Source of the DNA: Thermohalobacter berrensis
Lineage (GTDB): Bacteria > Bacillota > Clostridia > Tissierellales > Thermohalobacteraceae
NCBI RefSeq assembly: GCF_003609645.1
Contig: NZ_MCIB01000017.1
Coordinates: forward strand, 1 to 34,013
Direction: 5' to 3'
Length of the DNA stretch: 34,013 nt
The notes under the pieces were generated by a model. It worked only from the letters and a program-made list of their open reading frames with translations, was not told the DNA's origin and did not search any database. This document shows positions 1 through 8,999 of the stretch, piece after piece (the stretch's first letter is position 1; every line of letters begins with the position of its first letter). The translations under genes and the position numbers were made by a program.

Positions 1-1358
1 ATAATAAATTTAGTAAACTCTCCTAATTCACTTTCTACATTTATTTCCCAGCCATGTAGATTTAATATCCTTTTTACAACAAACAAACCTATACCACTAC
101 CTCCCTTATCCCTTGCCCTAGATTTATCTGCTCTATAGAAATTGTCAAATATATATGGGAGATCCTTTTTCGATATACCCTGACCATTATCTTGAATAAT
201 TAAATATTTATTATCCCTTTTATCTTCATATACTATCTTAATATATCCATTATTTTTTCCATATTTAATACTATTATCTATTAAATTTATCATAACTTCT
301 TTAAACATATCCTTATCTGCATATATCTTTACATCTCTTTTGACATCTGTAATAAACTCAATATTTTTCTCTTTTAATGAGTTTTTATATAGCTTCATTA
401 CATTGTTAATTTCACTATATAATTTTATCCATTCTTTATTTAATTGTATTTCTTCTAACCTAGTAACATTTAATAATGACTTTACAAGTCCAGTTAATCT
501 ATCTATTTCACTATTTACATCTATTAAATATTCTCTAAATGTCTCTAAATCCTCTTCACCATCTATAAGTGATTCTATAAGTGCTTTTATAGAAGCTAAA
601 GGTGTTTTTAATTCATGGGATACATCACTTATAAATCTCCTTCGGTTAACATCAATTTTATAAAGTTCTTCACTCATCTTATTAAAGGTTGTTGCAAGCT
701 TACCAATCTCATCTTTTCTCTTTATATTTACCTTTGTATTAAGATTGCCCTTTAATATTTTTTCTGATGCTGAGGTCAATTGTTTTATAGGATCGGCTAT
801 TTTATCTCCAATTATAAAAGATACAATAATAGCCAAAAGCCCTGAAAAAAGTGAAATTAAAATAACCCTTCTTTTTAGGCTACCAACATCTATATATACA
901 TCGTCAGCATATGTTGATATTAACACAACTCCCATTATTTTTTCATTTGATAGAATAGGAGTTGTAACCATCATTATTTTTTTATCTTCTACTGTATAAT
1001 ATCCTATAGATTCACTTTTATTTTGTAGTGTCATATCAATTTCTTTATTTTGTATCTTAGTTCCAATATAGCCATCATAATTATCTGCTATCACTTTTCC
1101 GTTACTATTTAATATTAATACCCGTCCCTCTATATTTTGGGCGTACTCTTTAACTAACCTGTTAAGATTTGTTCTATTTGTTATATTCTCCTTTGCAATA
1201 TTTGAAATAATATTTCCATAGGTTGAATACTCAATTTCCTGCTTTTGAAATTGAGTATTACTATATGTATATATTAAGAAAAAATCTAAAACTGCTAAAG
1301 TTACTATTATGATTAAACCAAAAACAACTGCCATTTTAATACTTATATTTTTAATCAT
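1..1358 (-). CDS. Sensor histidine kinase, 3' end cut by window edge
   Basis: Membrane sensor kinase that would phosphorylate the response regulator encoded just upstream. I translated this frame directly; it stays open from the ATG at 1358 to the window edge, about 452 codons. Visible: an N-terminal membrane helix (about residues 9-30), an extracytoplasmic segment (about 31-163), a second helix (about 165-184), a HAMP region, a HisKA dimerisation box VSHELKTPLASIK with phospho-acceptor His248, and an HATPase domain with N box (NLIDNSIKYG), G1 box (DNGQGI) and G2 box (GGSGIGLFVVKRIL). Only the last few residues should be missing. Its ATG overlaps the regulator's TAA by one base, so the two are translationally coupled. 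It is a PhoR/WalK-style kinase by architecture; the signal cannot be told from the sequence. Confidence 0.93.
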   Translation of the reverse strand, partial: MIKNISIKMAVVFGLIIIVTLAVLDFFLIYTYSNTQFQKQEIEYSTYGNIISNIAKENITNRTNLNRLVKEYAQNIEGRVLILNSNGKVIADNYDGYIGTKIQNKEIDMTLQNKSESIGYYTVEDKKIMMVTTPILSNEKIMGVVLISTYADDVYIDVGSLKRRVILISLFSGLLAIIVSFIIGDKIADPIKQLTSASEKILKGNLNTKVNIKRKDEIGKLATTFNKMSEELYKIDVNRRRFISDVSHELKTPLASIKALIESLIDGEEDLETFREYLIDVNSEIDRLTGLVKSLLNVTRLEEIQLNKEWIKLYSEINNVMKLYKNSLKEKNIEFITDVKRDVKIYADKDMFKEVMINLIDNSIKYGKNNGYIKIVYEDKRDNKYLIIQDNGQGISKKDLPYIFDNFYRADKSRARDKGGSGIGLFVVKRILNLHGWEINVESELGEFTKFI

Positions 1359-2038
1359 TATACCCTTTCCTTTCTAAAGAAATATCCAACCCCCCATTTA
1401 GTCTTTATATACTTTGGATTACTAGGGTCATCTTCAATTTTTTCCCTTAACTTTCTTATGTGTACATCAACAGTTCTAGTATCATAACCTAATTCATCCC
1501 AAACTAACTCATATAATTCTTCCCTTTTAAAAACCCTTCCCCTATTTGTAATTAAAATTTTTAATAAATCAAATTCTTTTGCGGTCAAAATAATTTCTTT
1601 ATTGCCTTTATATAAGGTTCTTTCTAATGTATTAAATTTCAAACCATTTATTTCAATTATTTCATCTGGCTCTTTGGTCTTATTAAATCTTCTATATACA
1701 GCTCTTATTCGGGCTATAAGTTCTCTAGTATGAAAGGGTTTAGTTATGTAATCATCTGCTCCCATTTCCAACCCTAATATTTTATCTACATAGTCATCTT
1801 TAGCAGTTAGCATAATTATTGGAATATCTAGTTTTTGTCTGATTTTTTTACAGAGGGTTATACCGTCAATCTCTGGAAGCATTAAATCTAAAATAATAAA
1901 ATCAATCTTTTCTTTATTTATTACTTCTAAAGCTTTTTTTCCATCATATGCTACATAAACGTTAAAATTCTCCCTTTCTAAGCTGCTTTTCAACCCTTTT
2001 ACTAAAAGCCTCTCATCATCAACTACGAGTATATTCAA
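1358..2038 (-). CDS. OmpR/PhoB-family response regulator
   Basis: DNA-binding response regulator, partner of the overlapping kinase. The receiver domain has the acidic pair (DD of VVDDERLL), phospho-acceptor Asp51 in the LDLMLPE motif, Thr78 (MLTAKD) and Lys100 (ITKPF). The C-terminal winged helix ends in the family signature TRTVDVHIRKLREKIEDD and KWGVGYFF. The longest frame starts with GTG at 2047, but that GTG is part of the Shine-Dalgarno sequence AGGTG; the TTG at 2038 lies six bases after it and is the better start, giving 226 residues. Target genes are not identifiable here. Confidence 0.93.
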   Translation of the reverse strand: MNILVVDDERLLVKGLKSSLERENFNVYVAYDGKKALEVINKEKIDFIILDLMLPEIDGITLCKKIRQKLDIPIIMLTAKDDYVDKILGLEMGADDYITKPFHTRELIARIRAVYRRFNKTKEPDEIIEINGLKFNTLERTLYKGNKEIILTAKEFDLLKILITNRGRVFKREELYELVWDELGYDTRTVDVHIRKLREKIEDDPSNPKYIKTKWGVGYFFRKERV

Positions 2039-2221
2039 TTTAATCACCTACCAAATTTATTTCTTTACTTAATATTTTAAACCATAATAAAAAAGTCTTC
2101 TATTTAAAAAATAAAGATTTTCATGATTGACTTTTTTAAAAATACATAATAGAGATTATATTTTATCTAAAACTTTTATTTATTATAATTTCCTATGTAT
2201 TATAAAAAATTAATTAAGTTT

Positions 2222-2255
2222 TAAAAAAGAAAAGGCTATAACCTAAGTTATAGCC
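2222..2255 (-). terminator. Rho-independent terminator of the Nudix gene
   Basis: A 22-base hairpin with arms GGCTATAAC and GTTATAGCC (2234-2255). On the minus strand it is followed by a T-rich tract (2222-2233). It overlaps the last codons of the Nudix gene. Confidence 0.85.
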
Positions 2256-2719
2256 CTATCCAATTTAAACCTTCTTATATAATTTAACACTATTTCATAT
2301 ACATCATCATTATAGGATATATTCTCTGGCAATTCATCAAATAGCTTTACTAGATCGGTTTCACTCCACCTAGGTTTTGTTTCAAATTCATTTACTTGTC
2401 CTATAAAAATAGCTATTTTAAATTCATGTTGTTCATTTTTAACTAAATAGTATCCTAATGGTTTTATATTTGTCAATATAGCACCAGTTTCTTCATAGGT
2501 TTCCCTTAAAGCACATTCAACTATTGTTTCCCCTTCTTCCTTTTTTCCTGCTGGAAACTCCCACCCCTTCCTCTTTAGATGATATGTCATAACTATATTT
2601 CCCTTATAATAAGGGATTACTAAAGAACCATTGGCATCATCTATGTTTTCTACTGCCTCCTCTGTAAAATCTATTAATATATTTCCGTTTACCCCTTTCA
2701 CATTATATTTTTTTTTCAA
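2243..2719 (-). CDS. Nudix hydrolase, YtkD-like nucleoside triphosphatase
   Basis: Predicted to hydrolyse nucleoside triphosphates, possibly oxidised ones such as 8-oxo-dGTP, as described for B. subtilis YtkD. The full Nudix box is present (G-x5-E-x7-RE-x2-EE-x-G), read as GKKEEGETIVEC followed by ALRETYEETGA at about residues 58-80. The flanking text (GWEFPAGK before it, LGYYLVKNEQHEFK and ELPENIS after it) resembles YtkD. The longest frame starts at a GTG (2728) inside the ribosome site AGGTG; TTG at 2719 is six bases downstream and gives 158 residues. Single gene with its own terminator. Substrate is inferred from family resemblance only. Confidence 0.88.
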   Translation of the reverse strand: MKKKYNVKGVNGNILIDFTEEAVENIDDANGSLVIPYYKGNIVMTYHLKRKGWEFPAGKKEEGETIVECALRETYEETGAILTNIKPLGYYLVKNEQHEFKIAIFIGQVNEFETKPRWSETDLVKLFDELPENISYNDDVYEIVLNYIRRFKLDRAIT

Positions 2720-2832
2720 AAGAATCACCTACTATAGACAAATATTTTTAATGAAGAGGTTGTATTTTTTACTAATTATTTTTACATTAGTTTATGTATA
2801 TTCAAGTTAAAAAGTTACTCTCATTATTTTTA

Positions 2833-3750
2833 TTAAAAAATACTTAGATTTAATTCATTTGATAAGTCTCTCAAAACTCCATACCCTCCAATTGAGTTGC
2901 CTTTTTTATCTAAAGCTGGACCATATACACCAATTCCCATTTTATGAGGTACTACTCCTAATATTCCGCCACCAACACCACTTTTTGCAGGAATACCTAC
3001 TTTTATTGCAAATTCCCCTGATGCATTATACATTCCACAAGTAACCATAAAAGTCTTTACTACCCTGGCTATATGTTCAGTTGTAATTTTCTCCTTTGTA
3101 TCAGGTACAACTCCTTTATTTGCTAGAAAAAGTCCAATCTTTGCAATATCAATACAATCTACTTTAATAGAGCATTGTCTAAAATAAACGTCCAGTATCT
3201 CCTCTACATTACCTTCAATAATACCTACATCCCTCATGAAATAGGCCATAGCTCTATTTCTATCACCAGTTTTCTTTTCTGACAAATAAATCTCACTATC
3301 AATTTCTAACTCTTTATTTCCAGTTATTTTTCGGAAAAGATTTAAAAGCCTTTCAAACTTCTCATCTGCATTTTCACCTTTTATCATTGAGGTTACAGCA
3401 ATTGCACCTGCATTTATCATTGGATTTAAGGGTTTTGAAGGGCGTATTGTCTCTAATTTTACTATTGAATTAAAAGGGTCCCCAGTTGGTTCCATACCAA
3501 CCCTCTCAAAAACCTTTTCCTCACCATTATCCATAAGGGCAAGCATAAGGGAAATTGTCTTTGAAATACTCTGTAGAGTAAATTTTTTATCATAGTCACC
3601 TGCTTTATATATGTTACCATCTAAATCTGTAACACATATACCTAAGTTTTGAGGATTAGCTTTAGCTAAAGCAGGTATGTAAGATGCAACTTCCCCTTTT
3701 TGTGTAAGTTCTCTATTTTTTATAATTAATTTTTGTAGTAGTTCTTCCAT
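2833..3750 (-). CDS. glsA: Glutaminase
   Basis: Hydrolyses L-glutamine to glutamate and ammonia in the cytoplasm. The 305 residues match the usual length of the serine-dependent, beta-lactamase-fold glutaminases. Catalytic Ser61-x-x-Lys64 is seen in LQSISKTISL. Other family blocks are NPMINAGAIA (about 108-117) and the Gly-rich stretch GIPAKSGVGGGILGVVP. The ATG is preceded by a clear GGGGGAG site. It runs in the same direction as the kinase-fusion gene upstream (gap about 50 bases), so the two may share a transcript. It fits an amino-acid-catabolising lifestyle, though glutaminases of this type also act in acid resistance in other bacteria. Confidence 0.96.
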   Translation of the reverse strand: MEELLQKLIIKNRELTQKGEVASYIPALAKANPQNLGICVTDLDGNIYKAGDYDKKFTLQSISKTISLMLALMDNGEEKVFERVGMEPTGDPFNSIVKLETIRPSKPLNPMINAGAIAVTSMIKGENADEKFERLLNLFRKITGNKELEIDSEIYLSEKKTGDRNRAMAYFMRDVGIIEGNVEEILDVYFRQCSIKVDCIDIAKIGLFLANKGVVPDTKEKITTEHIARVVKTFMVTCGMYNASGEFAIKVGIPAKSGVGGGILGVVPHKMGIGVYGPALDKKGNSIGGYGVLRDLSNELNLSIF

Positions 3751-3799
3751 TAAATTCTCCCCCTTTATAATGTAACATTAATTCTAGAACCAGTTTTTC

Positions 3800-5476
3800 T
3801 TATTCTTCTCTAAATAGACTTCCTCCTATAAACTCTCTGATTATAGAATTACGAGGTATATATTCCTCACAATCTAAATCTTTGAAATAACCTAAAAATT
3901 TAAGAATTCTTTTACTTTCTGAATAATATTGACTACTTCTATCAATATTTCTTAAAAGGGGTTCAGCATATTTTTTTAATACTGCTAACTCATATACTAA
4001 TGCTGAATTAAACATTACATCAGCCTTTTCTTGGAAAGGGAATATATTATTTTCTTCTCCCCTTCTTACAGATTCCCAAAGTGATAATGTCTTAAGTGCA
4101 TCATGACCTCTATATTTACTATCTCTAACTATTCTTCGTATTAATCTTGTATCAGTTGTTGGTATTCTATTATGGGAATCTATATTTAATTGTGTCAATG
4201 CACTTACATATATTTTAAACTTATTATTTTGTGGAATTTCACGAGTCAGTTTATCATTTAGCCCATGTATACCTTCAATAATTATTGGCTGATTTTTATC
4301 TAGTTTTATTACATTTCCAGTATATTCCCTCTTACCTTTTAAAAAATTATATTTAGGAAGTTCAACTTCCACTCCTTCCATTAATTTGATTAAATCCTCA
4401 TTTAGTTTATCTATATCCACAGCATATAATGATTCAAAGTCATAATTTCCTTCTTCATCCAAAGGAGTCTCATCTCTATTCACAAAATAATCATCTATAG
4501 AGATAGGAATAGGACGTTTACCGTTCACTTTAAGTTGGGTAGCTAGTCTTTGGGCAAAGGTTGTCTTACCTGATGAAGAAGGTCCAGCTATTAGAATGAC
4601 CCTTATATTGTCATCTTCACATATCTTGTCTGCAATATAAGCTATTTTTTTCTCATGGAGTGCTTCTGAAACCATAATAATATCTTTTATTGTTTTCTTT
4701 TCAATTTTTTCATTAAGTGAAGCAACATATCCTACATCTAAAATTTCTCCCCATTTTTCTGATTCTCTAAATATCTTTGCTAGTTTATTTTGTTCTTCAA
4801 ATTTTGGTATCTTAAAATTACTTTCTTTTCTTGGAAATTGTAGTATAATTCCTGGATGATAATATTTTAAGTCAAATTCTTTTATATATCCAGTAGAAGG
4901 GGCTAAATATCCATAAAATGTATCATAATAGTCCTCTAATTTATAAACATGTATATTAGGTTCATTTTTATACTTTAGTAATTTTAATTTATCCTCCATA
5001 TCCTGTTTCTTGAAAATTTTCCTTGCTTCTTCTTTACTTATTGATTCTCTGTATATTTTAATATCCCTTTCTATTATTTCTTTCATTTTATTTTTTATTT
5101 TTTTTACATCTCTTAACCCTATTTTCTTATTGTTATGTATTTCAGTATATAATCCCTTACTTAATGAATGCTCTATTGTAACTGTACAGTTATCAAAAAG
5201 TTCTTTACAGGCTTTTATATAAATTAAACAGAGAGTTCTAACGTAAATTCTTAAACCATCTCTATCTGTAATATCTAAAAACTCAATATCTCCTTTATCT
5301 TTAATCTCATGCTCTAAATGTTTTATTTCATTATTAAACCTTGCTGCAACATATTGTGAAGAATCTATTTCTTTGTTTATTTTGTTTAAAATATTAATTA
5401 ACTTTGTTCCTTTATTTACTTTTAATTCTCCAAATTCAGTTATGTTAACTTTTATTTCCTCATTTTTCTTTCCCAT
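3800..5476 (-). CDS. TGS/ThrRS-like domain fused to uridine-kinase-family P-loop kinase
   Basis: A 558-residue fusion. Residues about 8-68 look like a TGS domain and are followed to about 190 by a stretch resembling the second additional domain of threonyl-tRNA synthetase (TIEHSLSKGLYTEIH). Residues about 290-500 form a phosphoribulokinase/uridine-kinase domain with Walker A (GPSSSGKTT, 298-306), the substrate-binding SIDDYFVNRDETP segment and IIIEGIHGLN. The kinase part should phosphorylate uridine or a related nucleoside; the role of the synthetase-like part is not established. The ATG has a strong GGGGAGGAG site. This fusion recurs in Clostridia and Thermotogae under names such as nucleoside kinase. 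It lacks a ThrRS catalytic core, so it is not a tRNA ligase. Confidence 0.9.
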   Translation of the reverse strand: MGKKNEEIKVNITEFGELKVNKGTKLINILNKINKEIDSSQYVAARFNNEIKHLEHEIKDKGDIEFLDITDRDGLRIYVRTLCLIYIKACKELFDNCTVTIEHSLSKGLYTEIHNNKKIGLRDVKKIKNKMKEIIERDIKIYRESISKEEARKIFKKQDMEDKLKLLKYKNEPNIHVYKLEDYYDTFYGYLAPSTGYIKEFDLKYYHPGIILQFPRKESNFKIPKFEEQNKLAKIFRESEKWGEILDVGYVASLNEKIEKKTIKDIIMVSEALHEKKIAYIADKICEDDNIRVILIAGPSSSGKTTFAQRLATQLKVNGKRPIPISIDDYFVNRDETPLDEEGNYDFESLYAVDIDKLNEDLIKLMEGVEVELPKYNFLKGKREYTGNVIKLDKNQPIIIEGIHGLNDKLTREIPQNNKFKIYVSALTQLNIDSHNRIPTTDTRLIRRIVRDSKYRGHDALKTLSLWESVRRGEENNIFPFQEKADVMFNSALVYELAVLKKYAEPLLRNIDRSSQYYSESKRILKFLGYFKDLDCEEYIPRNSIIREFIGGSLFREE

Positions 5477-5600
5477 CCTATCTCCTCCCCTATAGTATTA
5501 ATTATACTATACTGTATTTTTATGTTTATATAAAGTAAATTTGCTAAAAAATCTTAATTTTAAATTTATTATCTATTGTCTTTTATTGAAACAAAATTAA

Positions 5601-5640
5601 ATAAAAACAAAATTATAGTCCCTGGAAATCAGGGACTATA
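5601..5640 (-). terminator. Terminator downstream of the CBS-domain gene
   Basis: Perfect 11-bp stem with arms TATAGTCCCTG and CAGGGACTATA around a 5-base loop (5614-5640). On the minus strand it is followed by a T-rich run (5601-5613). Confidence 0.85.
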
Positions 5641-5648
5641 GTAAATTA

Positions 5649-6077
5649 CTATCTCATTGATTTAACAGGTTGTGATATATTAGATAAGGCACTCCCAGCT
5701 TCATTTACATAAATATCTCTAACAGCTAAATCTCCTATTGATAGCATTCCTATAACTTTACCATTTTCAACTACTGGAAGTCTTCTCACCTGATTTTCAG
5801 CCATAATTTTAGCTGCTTGATGAACGTCTGTATCAGGAGTAACTGATACAATTTTTGTTGACATTACATTTCTCACCGCAGTATTTCCATCTTGTCCTTG
5901 AGCTACATTTCTTAAAACAATATCTCTATCAGTTACAATTCCTACAGGTCTATTATTACTATCACACACTGGTATTGAACCTACATCTAAATTTTTCATT
6001 TGGTTAGCTACTTCTTGAATAGAAGAATTTTCTCTAGCTGTTGATACACTTGAGGTCATTACATCTCTTACTTTCAA
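5649..6077 (-). CDS. Tandem CBS-domain protein
   Basis: Small cytoplasmic protein of 142 residues made almost entirely of two CBS repeats (about 7-62 and 73-127). They show the typical text DVMTSSVSTARENSS, PVGIVTDRDIVLR and VRRLPVVENGKVIGMLSIGDLA. CBS pairs usually bind adenine nucleotides such as AMP, ATP or S-adenosylmethionine and act as sensors. No enzyme or transporter domain is attached. The start is TTG at 6077, supported by an upstream GGAGGGTG. It is monocistronic by its own terminator. Ligand and partner cannot be assigned. Related stand-alone proteins in Firmicutes include B. subtilis YhcV and YrrP-like proteins, but orthology is not claimed. Confidence 0.92.
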   Translation of the reverse strand: MKVRDVMTSSVSTARENSSIQEVANQMKNLDVGSIPVCDSNNRPVGIVTDRDIVLRNVAQGQDGNTAVRNVMSTKIVSVTPDTDVHQAAKIMAENQVRRLPVVENGKVIGMLSIGDLAVRDIYVNEAGSALSNISQPVKSMR

Positions 6078-6164
6078 ATTATTTCACCCTCCTTGTAGTT
6101 TCTCACAATTAGGATATGCAATTTTGTAATTTTTAATCATAATCTAATTAAATTTTAAATTTTG

Positions 6165-7130
6165 CTAGAAAAGATCATCTTCTATCACTTTCAACTTCTT
6201 ATTTGCTTCTGCAGTAAAAACTTTCTGATTTAAATAATCAAGTGGAGGGTTTAAATCATTAAAAACTATTTTATACGCATGTAAATATTGATTTTTAAGT
6301 CCATATTTGTCATAAAACATTTTATTTATATCCTTATCTCCATATTTGTTATCACCTATAATAGGATGTCCTAAAAAATTAAGGTGTGCTCTAATTTGGT
6401 GACTTCTTCCTGTTATTAAATCTACTTCTAGCAAACTAAAATCAGAGTTTCTTTTTAATACTTTAATAAAGGTATGTATTTTTTTACCATTTTTTGTTTT
6501 TTCTTTAGTAACATAAACTTTATTACTATCCTTATCCTTAACTAAATATCCTTTTAAATCCATATCTTTTTTAATTTCTCCTCTTACAATACACTTATAA
6601 TATTTTTTTAATTTCCCTTTTCTAATCATTTCATTTATCATCTGAAGTGTAGCAAAGTTCTTAGCACCTATAACAATTCCACTTGTATTTCTATCTAATC
6701 TATTACATATTGATGGTGTAAAGGTAGTTTCTTTAAAAAAATCATATTCGCCTTTTTTATGTAAATAACTTATAAGTTGTTGAACTAATGTATTTTCTCT
6801 TTCCTTTCCGTTTGAATGGGATAAAACTCCTTTTTCTTTATTTATAAGAACTATGTTTTTATCTTCATATATTATATCTAAGTTTATAGGTACATCTATT
6901 ACCCTAGTATCTCTTCTAAATTTATCAATAGTTTCATCTGCCAAGTAAAGCTGGAATTTATCACCTTCTCTTAAAATTTTATTAGGTTTTGTCCTTTTAC
7001 CATTAAGCTTAATTCTCTTTTTTCTAATCATTTTATATATAAAGCTTGAAGGCGCCTCAGGCATATACTTTTTTAGGAATCTATCTACCCTCTGATTTTT
7101 TTCATTTTTACCTATATAAATTTCCCTCAT
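6165..7130 (-). CDS. RluA-family pseudouridine synthase with S4 domain
   Basis: Isomerises specific uridines to pseudouridine in RNA, most likely in 23S rRNA. An N-terminal S4 RNA-binding domain (about residues 10-60: RVDRFLKKYMPEAP, IKLNGKRTKPN) is followed by the catalytic domain. That domain carries catalytic Asp146 in CNRLDRNTSGIV and the family block GRSHQIRAHL. The longest frame begins at a TTG (7139) beside the AAAGG site; ATG 7130 with better spacing is preferred, giving 321 residues. It belongs to the RluC/RluD group, but the exact target position cannot be read from the sequence. Confidence 0.93.
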   Translation of the reverse strand: MREIYIGKNEKNQRVDRFLKKYMPEAPSSFIYKMIRKKRIKLNGKRTKPNKILREGDKFQLYLADETIDKFRRDTRVIDVPINLDIIYEDKNIVLINKEKGVLSHSNGKERENTLVQQLISYLHKKGEYDFFKETTFTPSICNRLDRNTSGIVIGAKNFATLQMINEMIRKGKLKKYYKCIVRGEIKKDMDLKGYLVKDKDSNKVYVTKEKTKNGKKIHTFIKVLKRNSDFSLLEVDLITGRSHQIRAHLNFLGHPIIGDNKYGDKDINKMFYDKYGLKNQYLHAYKIVFNDLNPPLDYLNQKVFTAEANKKLKVIEDDLF

Positions 7131-7291
7131 TAATACCAACCTTTCATTATAGTTTAGTTTAAAGTTACTAATATACTTTAATAATATTTTACCATTAATT
7201 CTTTTTTATAGTATTATCAATGGTCTATTGAAACTTGTATCTCCAATATGATATTATTTTATTAAGACTAAATGTAGAGGGTGGAAATTAT

Positions 7292-7840
7292 ATGGAAAAA
7301 TTTAAGGACTTTCTATACGATGTTATTGATTATGTATTAGTTATAGTTATTATCGTTTTAGTCGCTGGAATCATAACTTGGAGGTTAGATATCTTATTTG
7401 CAGAAGATCTGGACAAACTCTCTGCAGATTTATCATCAGAAACTCAATCTACTGAAACAAATGAAAGTCTAGTATTAAATAATGATAATGACTCAAAAGA
7501 TGAAAATGAAAAATCAGAAAATGAAGACACAAATAATGATGAATCTGAAGATATTGTAGAATCTGATAAAGAAGAAAATACATCTAGTGAACCGATTGAC
7601 GAACCTAATGATAATCCTCCTAAAAAAGTCCAAACTATTATAGTAGAAATTCCCCAAGGGTCATTAGGGCCAGCTATAGCTGATATATTAATACAAAAGG
7701 GCTTAATAAATAATAAAGCAGAATTTCTAAAAGTTGCAAGGGAATTAAATTTAGATAGGAAACTAAAAGCAGGTACTTATAAAATTAAAGATAATAGTTC
7801 TTTAGAGACAATTATAAAAATTATAGCAGGAGTAAAATAG
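7292..7840 (+). CDS. Membrane-anchored MltG/YceG-like domain protein
   Basis: A 182-residue predicted membrane-anchored protein. One hydrophobic helix (about residues 13-30) is followed by a very acidic, Asn/Glu/Ser-rich linker (about 50-112) and a C-terminal block (about 115-182: VEIPQGSLGPAIADILIQKG, LKAGTYKIKDNSSLETIIKI). That block resembles the LysM-like N-terminal part of the MltG/YceG endolytic transglycosylases. The catalytic part of MltG is absent, so it is probably a peptidoglycan-associated or regulatory protein rather than an enzyme. ATG 7292 with GAGGGTGG upstream was chosen over the longer frame from 7235, which has no ribosome site. It is transcribed opposite to its neighbours and closed by a shared hairpin. 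Confidence 0.8.
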   Translation: MEKFKDFLYDVIDYVLVIVIIVLVAGIITWRLDILFAEDLDKLSADLSSETQSTETNESLVLNNDNDSKDENEKSENEDTNNDESEDIVESDKEENTSSEPIDEPNDNPPKKVQTIIVEIPQGSLGPAIADILIQKGLINNKAEFLKVARELNLDRKLKAGTYKIKDNSSLETIIKIIAGVK

Positions 7841-7860
7841 GAGCCATAATATGGCTCCTA
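7838..7860. terminator. Hairpin between convergent genes
   Basis: Perfect 10-bp stem TAGGAGCCAT/ATGGCTCCTA with a 3-base loop, starting at the stop codon of the plus-strand gene and ending before the stop of the minus-strand gene. It can serve both directions. Confidence 0.75.
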
Positions 7861-7874
7861 TTATTATTAATACA

Positions 7875-8429
7875 TTAATATTTTTCATTTATATATTCAT
7901 CAATTAAAGATTCTTTAACTCCCTCTGTAAATACCCCTTCTTCTCTTAAAATTCTAAGTAACCACTTACTCTTTGAATGTAGTATTGCATTATCATAGTC
8001 TTTTAGAACAATCTCATACAATTTATTTCTCAAATATTTAGACCTCACTTTAATAAAGTAAGCATCTATATTCTCAAAATTTAAATGCTTTAATAATTTT
8101 AATGTGCTTTTATCTTTTTGTCTATAAAAATAACTTGATTTACTTAAATAAGTATTATAGTACTTTGCATGTTTATTCCTTTTTTTTACATCACTAGCCA
8201 TCATTGAATAGTATTTTGCCATCATGTTGTAATATTGATAATTATACATACCTTTTTCGTAACTATCAATTTTGGTAAATGGCTCTATCCTAAGTCTTTG
8301 TATATAATCAAAATTTAATTGTAGAAACTCCCTCTTTGTAATATCTCCATTCATATACTGTATTATCAATGCATCTCTTTGATTAAAAAACTTATCAAAA
8401 ATAGTTTTTTCCTTCTTAAAATACAACAC
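7875..8429 (-). CDS. Conserved hypothetical protein, possibly DUF6648
   Basis: I do not recognise a function. The protein (184 residues from GTG 8429) is basic, rich in Tyr, Lys and Leu, and appears all-helical. It has no signal peptide, membrane helix or Cys. The opening FDKFFNQRDALI text recalls a small clostridial family (DUF6648), from memory and not verified. The start at 8438 is also GTG but overlaps the AGGGTG ribosome site; GTG 8429 is six bases after that site. It lies 54 bases downstream of the phosphatidylserine synthase gene in the same direction and may be the last gene of that operon. Confidence 0.75.
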   Translation of the reverse strand: MLYFKKEKTIFDKFFNQRDALIIQYMNGDITKREFLQLNFDYIQRLRIEPFTKIDSYEKGMYNYQYYNMMAKYYSMMASDVKKRNKHAKYYNTYLSKSSYFYRQKDKSTLKLLKHLNFENIDAYFIKVRSKYLRNKLYEIVLKDYDNAILHSKSKWLLRILREEGVFTEGVKESLIDEYINEKY

Positions 8430-8483
8430 AACTAACACCCTATCTATCTCTAATTAATTATAATAAAAAATATACCGTCTAAT

Positions 8484-8999
8484 TTATCTTTTTTTAAGTT
8501 TAATTTTGGTACTAATCATTCCATATGATAGTAGTAACATCAATATAGAGGTGAAGTACAAATTAAGATTATATTTAACAGTATATATTGACATTACTGC
8601 TAATACTCCTCCACATAATGTGATAGGTATTCCCATATAAATACCATCAAATTCAGTAACATTATATCTTGCCAGTCTGTATGCCCCTGATATAGCAAAA
8701 ACTATAGTAATTATTATTCCTATAATTCCAAAGTTAACTAATTGGATATTCCATATTAAAATAGATGGAGCTACACCAAATGATATTAAATCACAAAGAG
8801 AATCTAATTCTTTTCCTATATTGGTTGTTGCATTAAATTTTCTCGCTAACTTACCATCAAACCTATCAAAAAGTGCTGCCATTAGGATAAGAACTGATGA
8901 TATATAGTAATCATTATCAAAAATATACAAAATAGACAATATACCAAAACAAAGATTCAATATAGTAAAAAAATTAGGGATTTTAGCTTTTAAACCCAT
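8484..8999 (-). CDS. pssA: CDP-diacylglycerol-serine O-phosphatidyltransferase
   Basis: Makes phosphatidylserine from CDP-diacylglycerol and serine at the membrane. The CDP-alcohol phosphotransferase signature is complete: D48-G-x2-A52-R53-x8-G62-x3-D66-x3-D70, within FDGKLARKFN and GKELDSLCD. Several hydrophobic helices surround it. The 171 residues are typical of the Gram-positive membrane-bound type. The start codon lies inside the 3' end of psd (17-base overlap), so both are co-translated. Together they form the two-step route to phosphatidylethanolamine. Confidence 0.95.
   Translation of the reverse strand: MGLKAKIPNFFTILNLCFGILSILYIFDNDYYISSVLILMAALFDRFDGKLARKFNATTNIGKELDSLCDLISFGVAPSILIWNIQLVNFGIIGIIITIVFAISGAYRLARYNVTEFDGIYMGIPITLCGGVLAVMSIYTVKYNLNLYFTSILMLLLSYGMISTKIKLKKR

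Noticed and set aside
340-999. Two plus-strand frames of 107 and 84 codons
   Set aside because: They are antisense to the histidine kinase, whose own frame is open with all kinase motifs.
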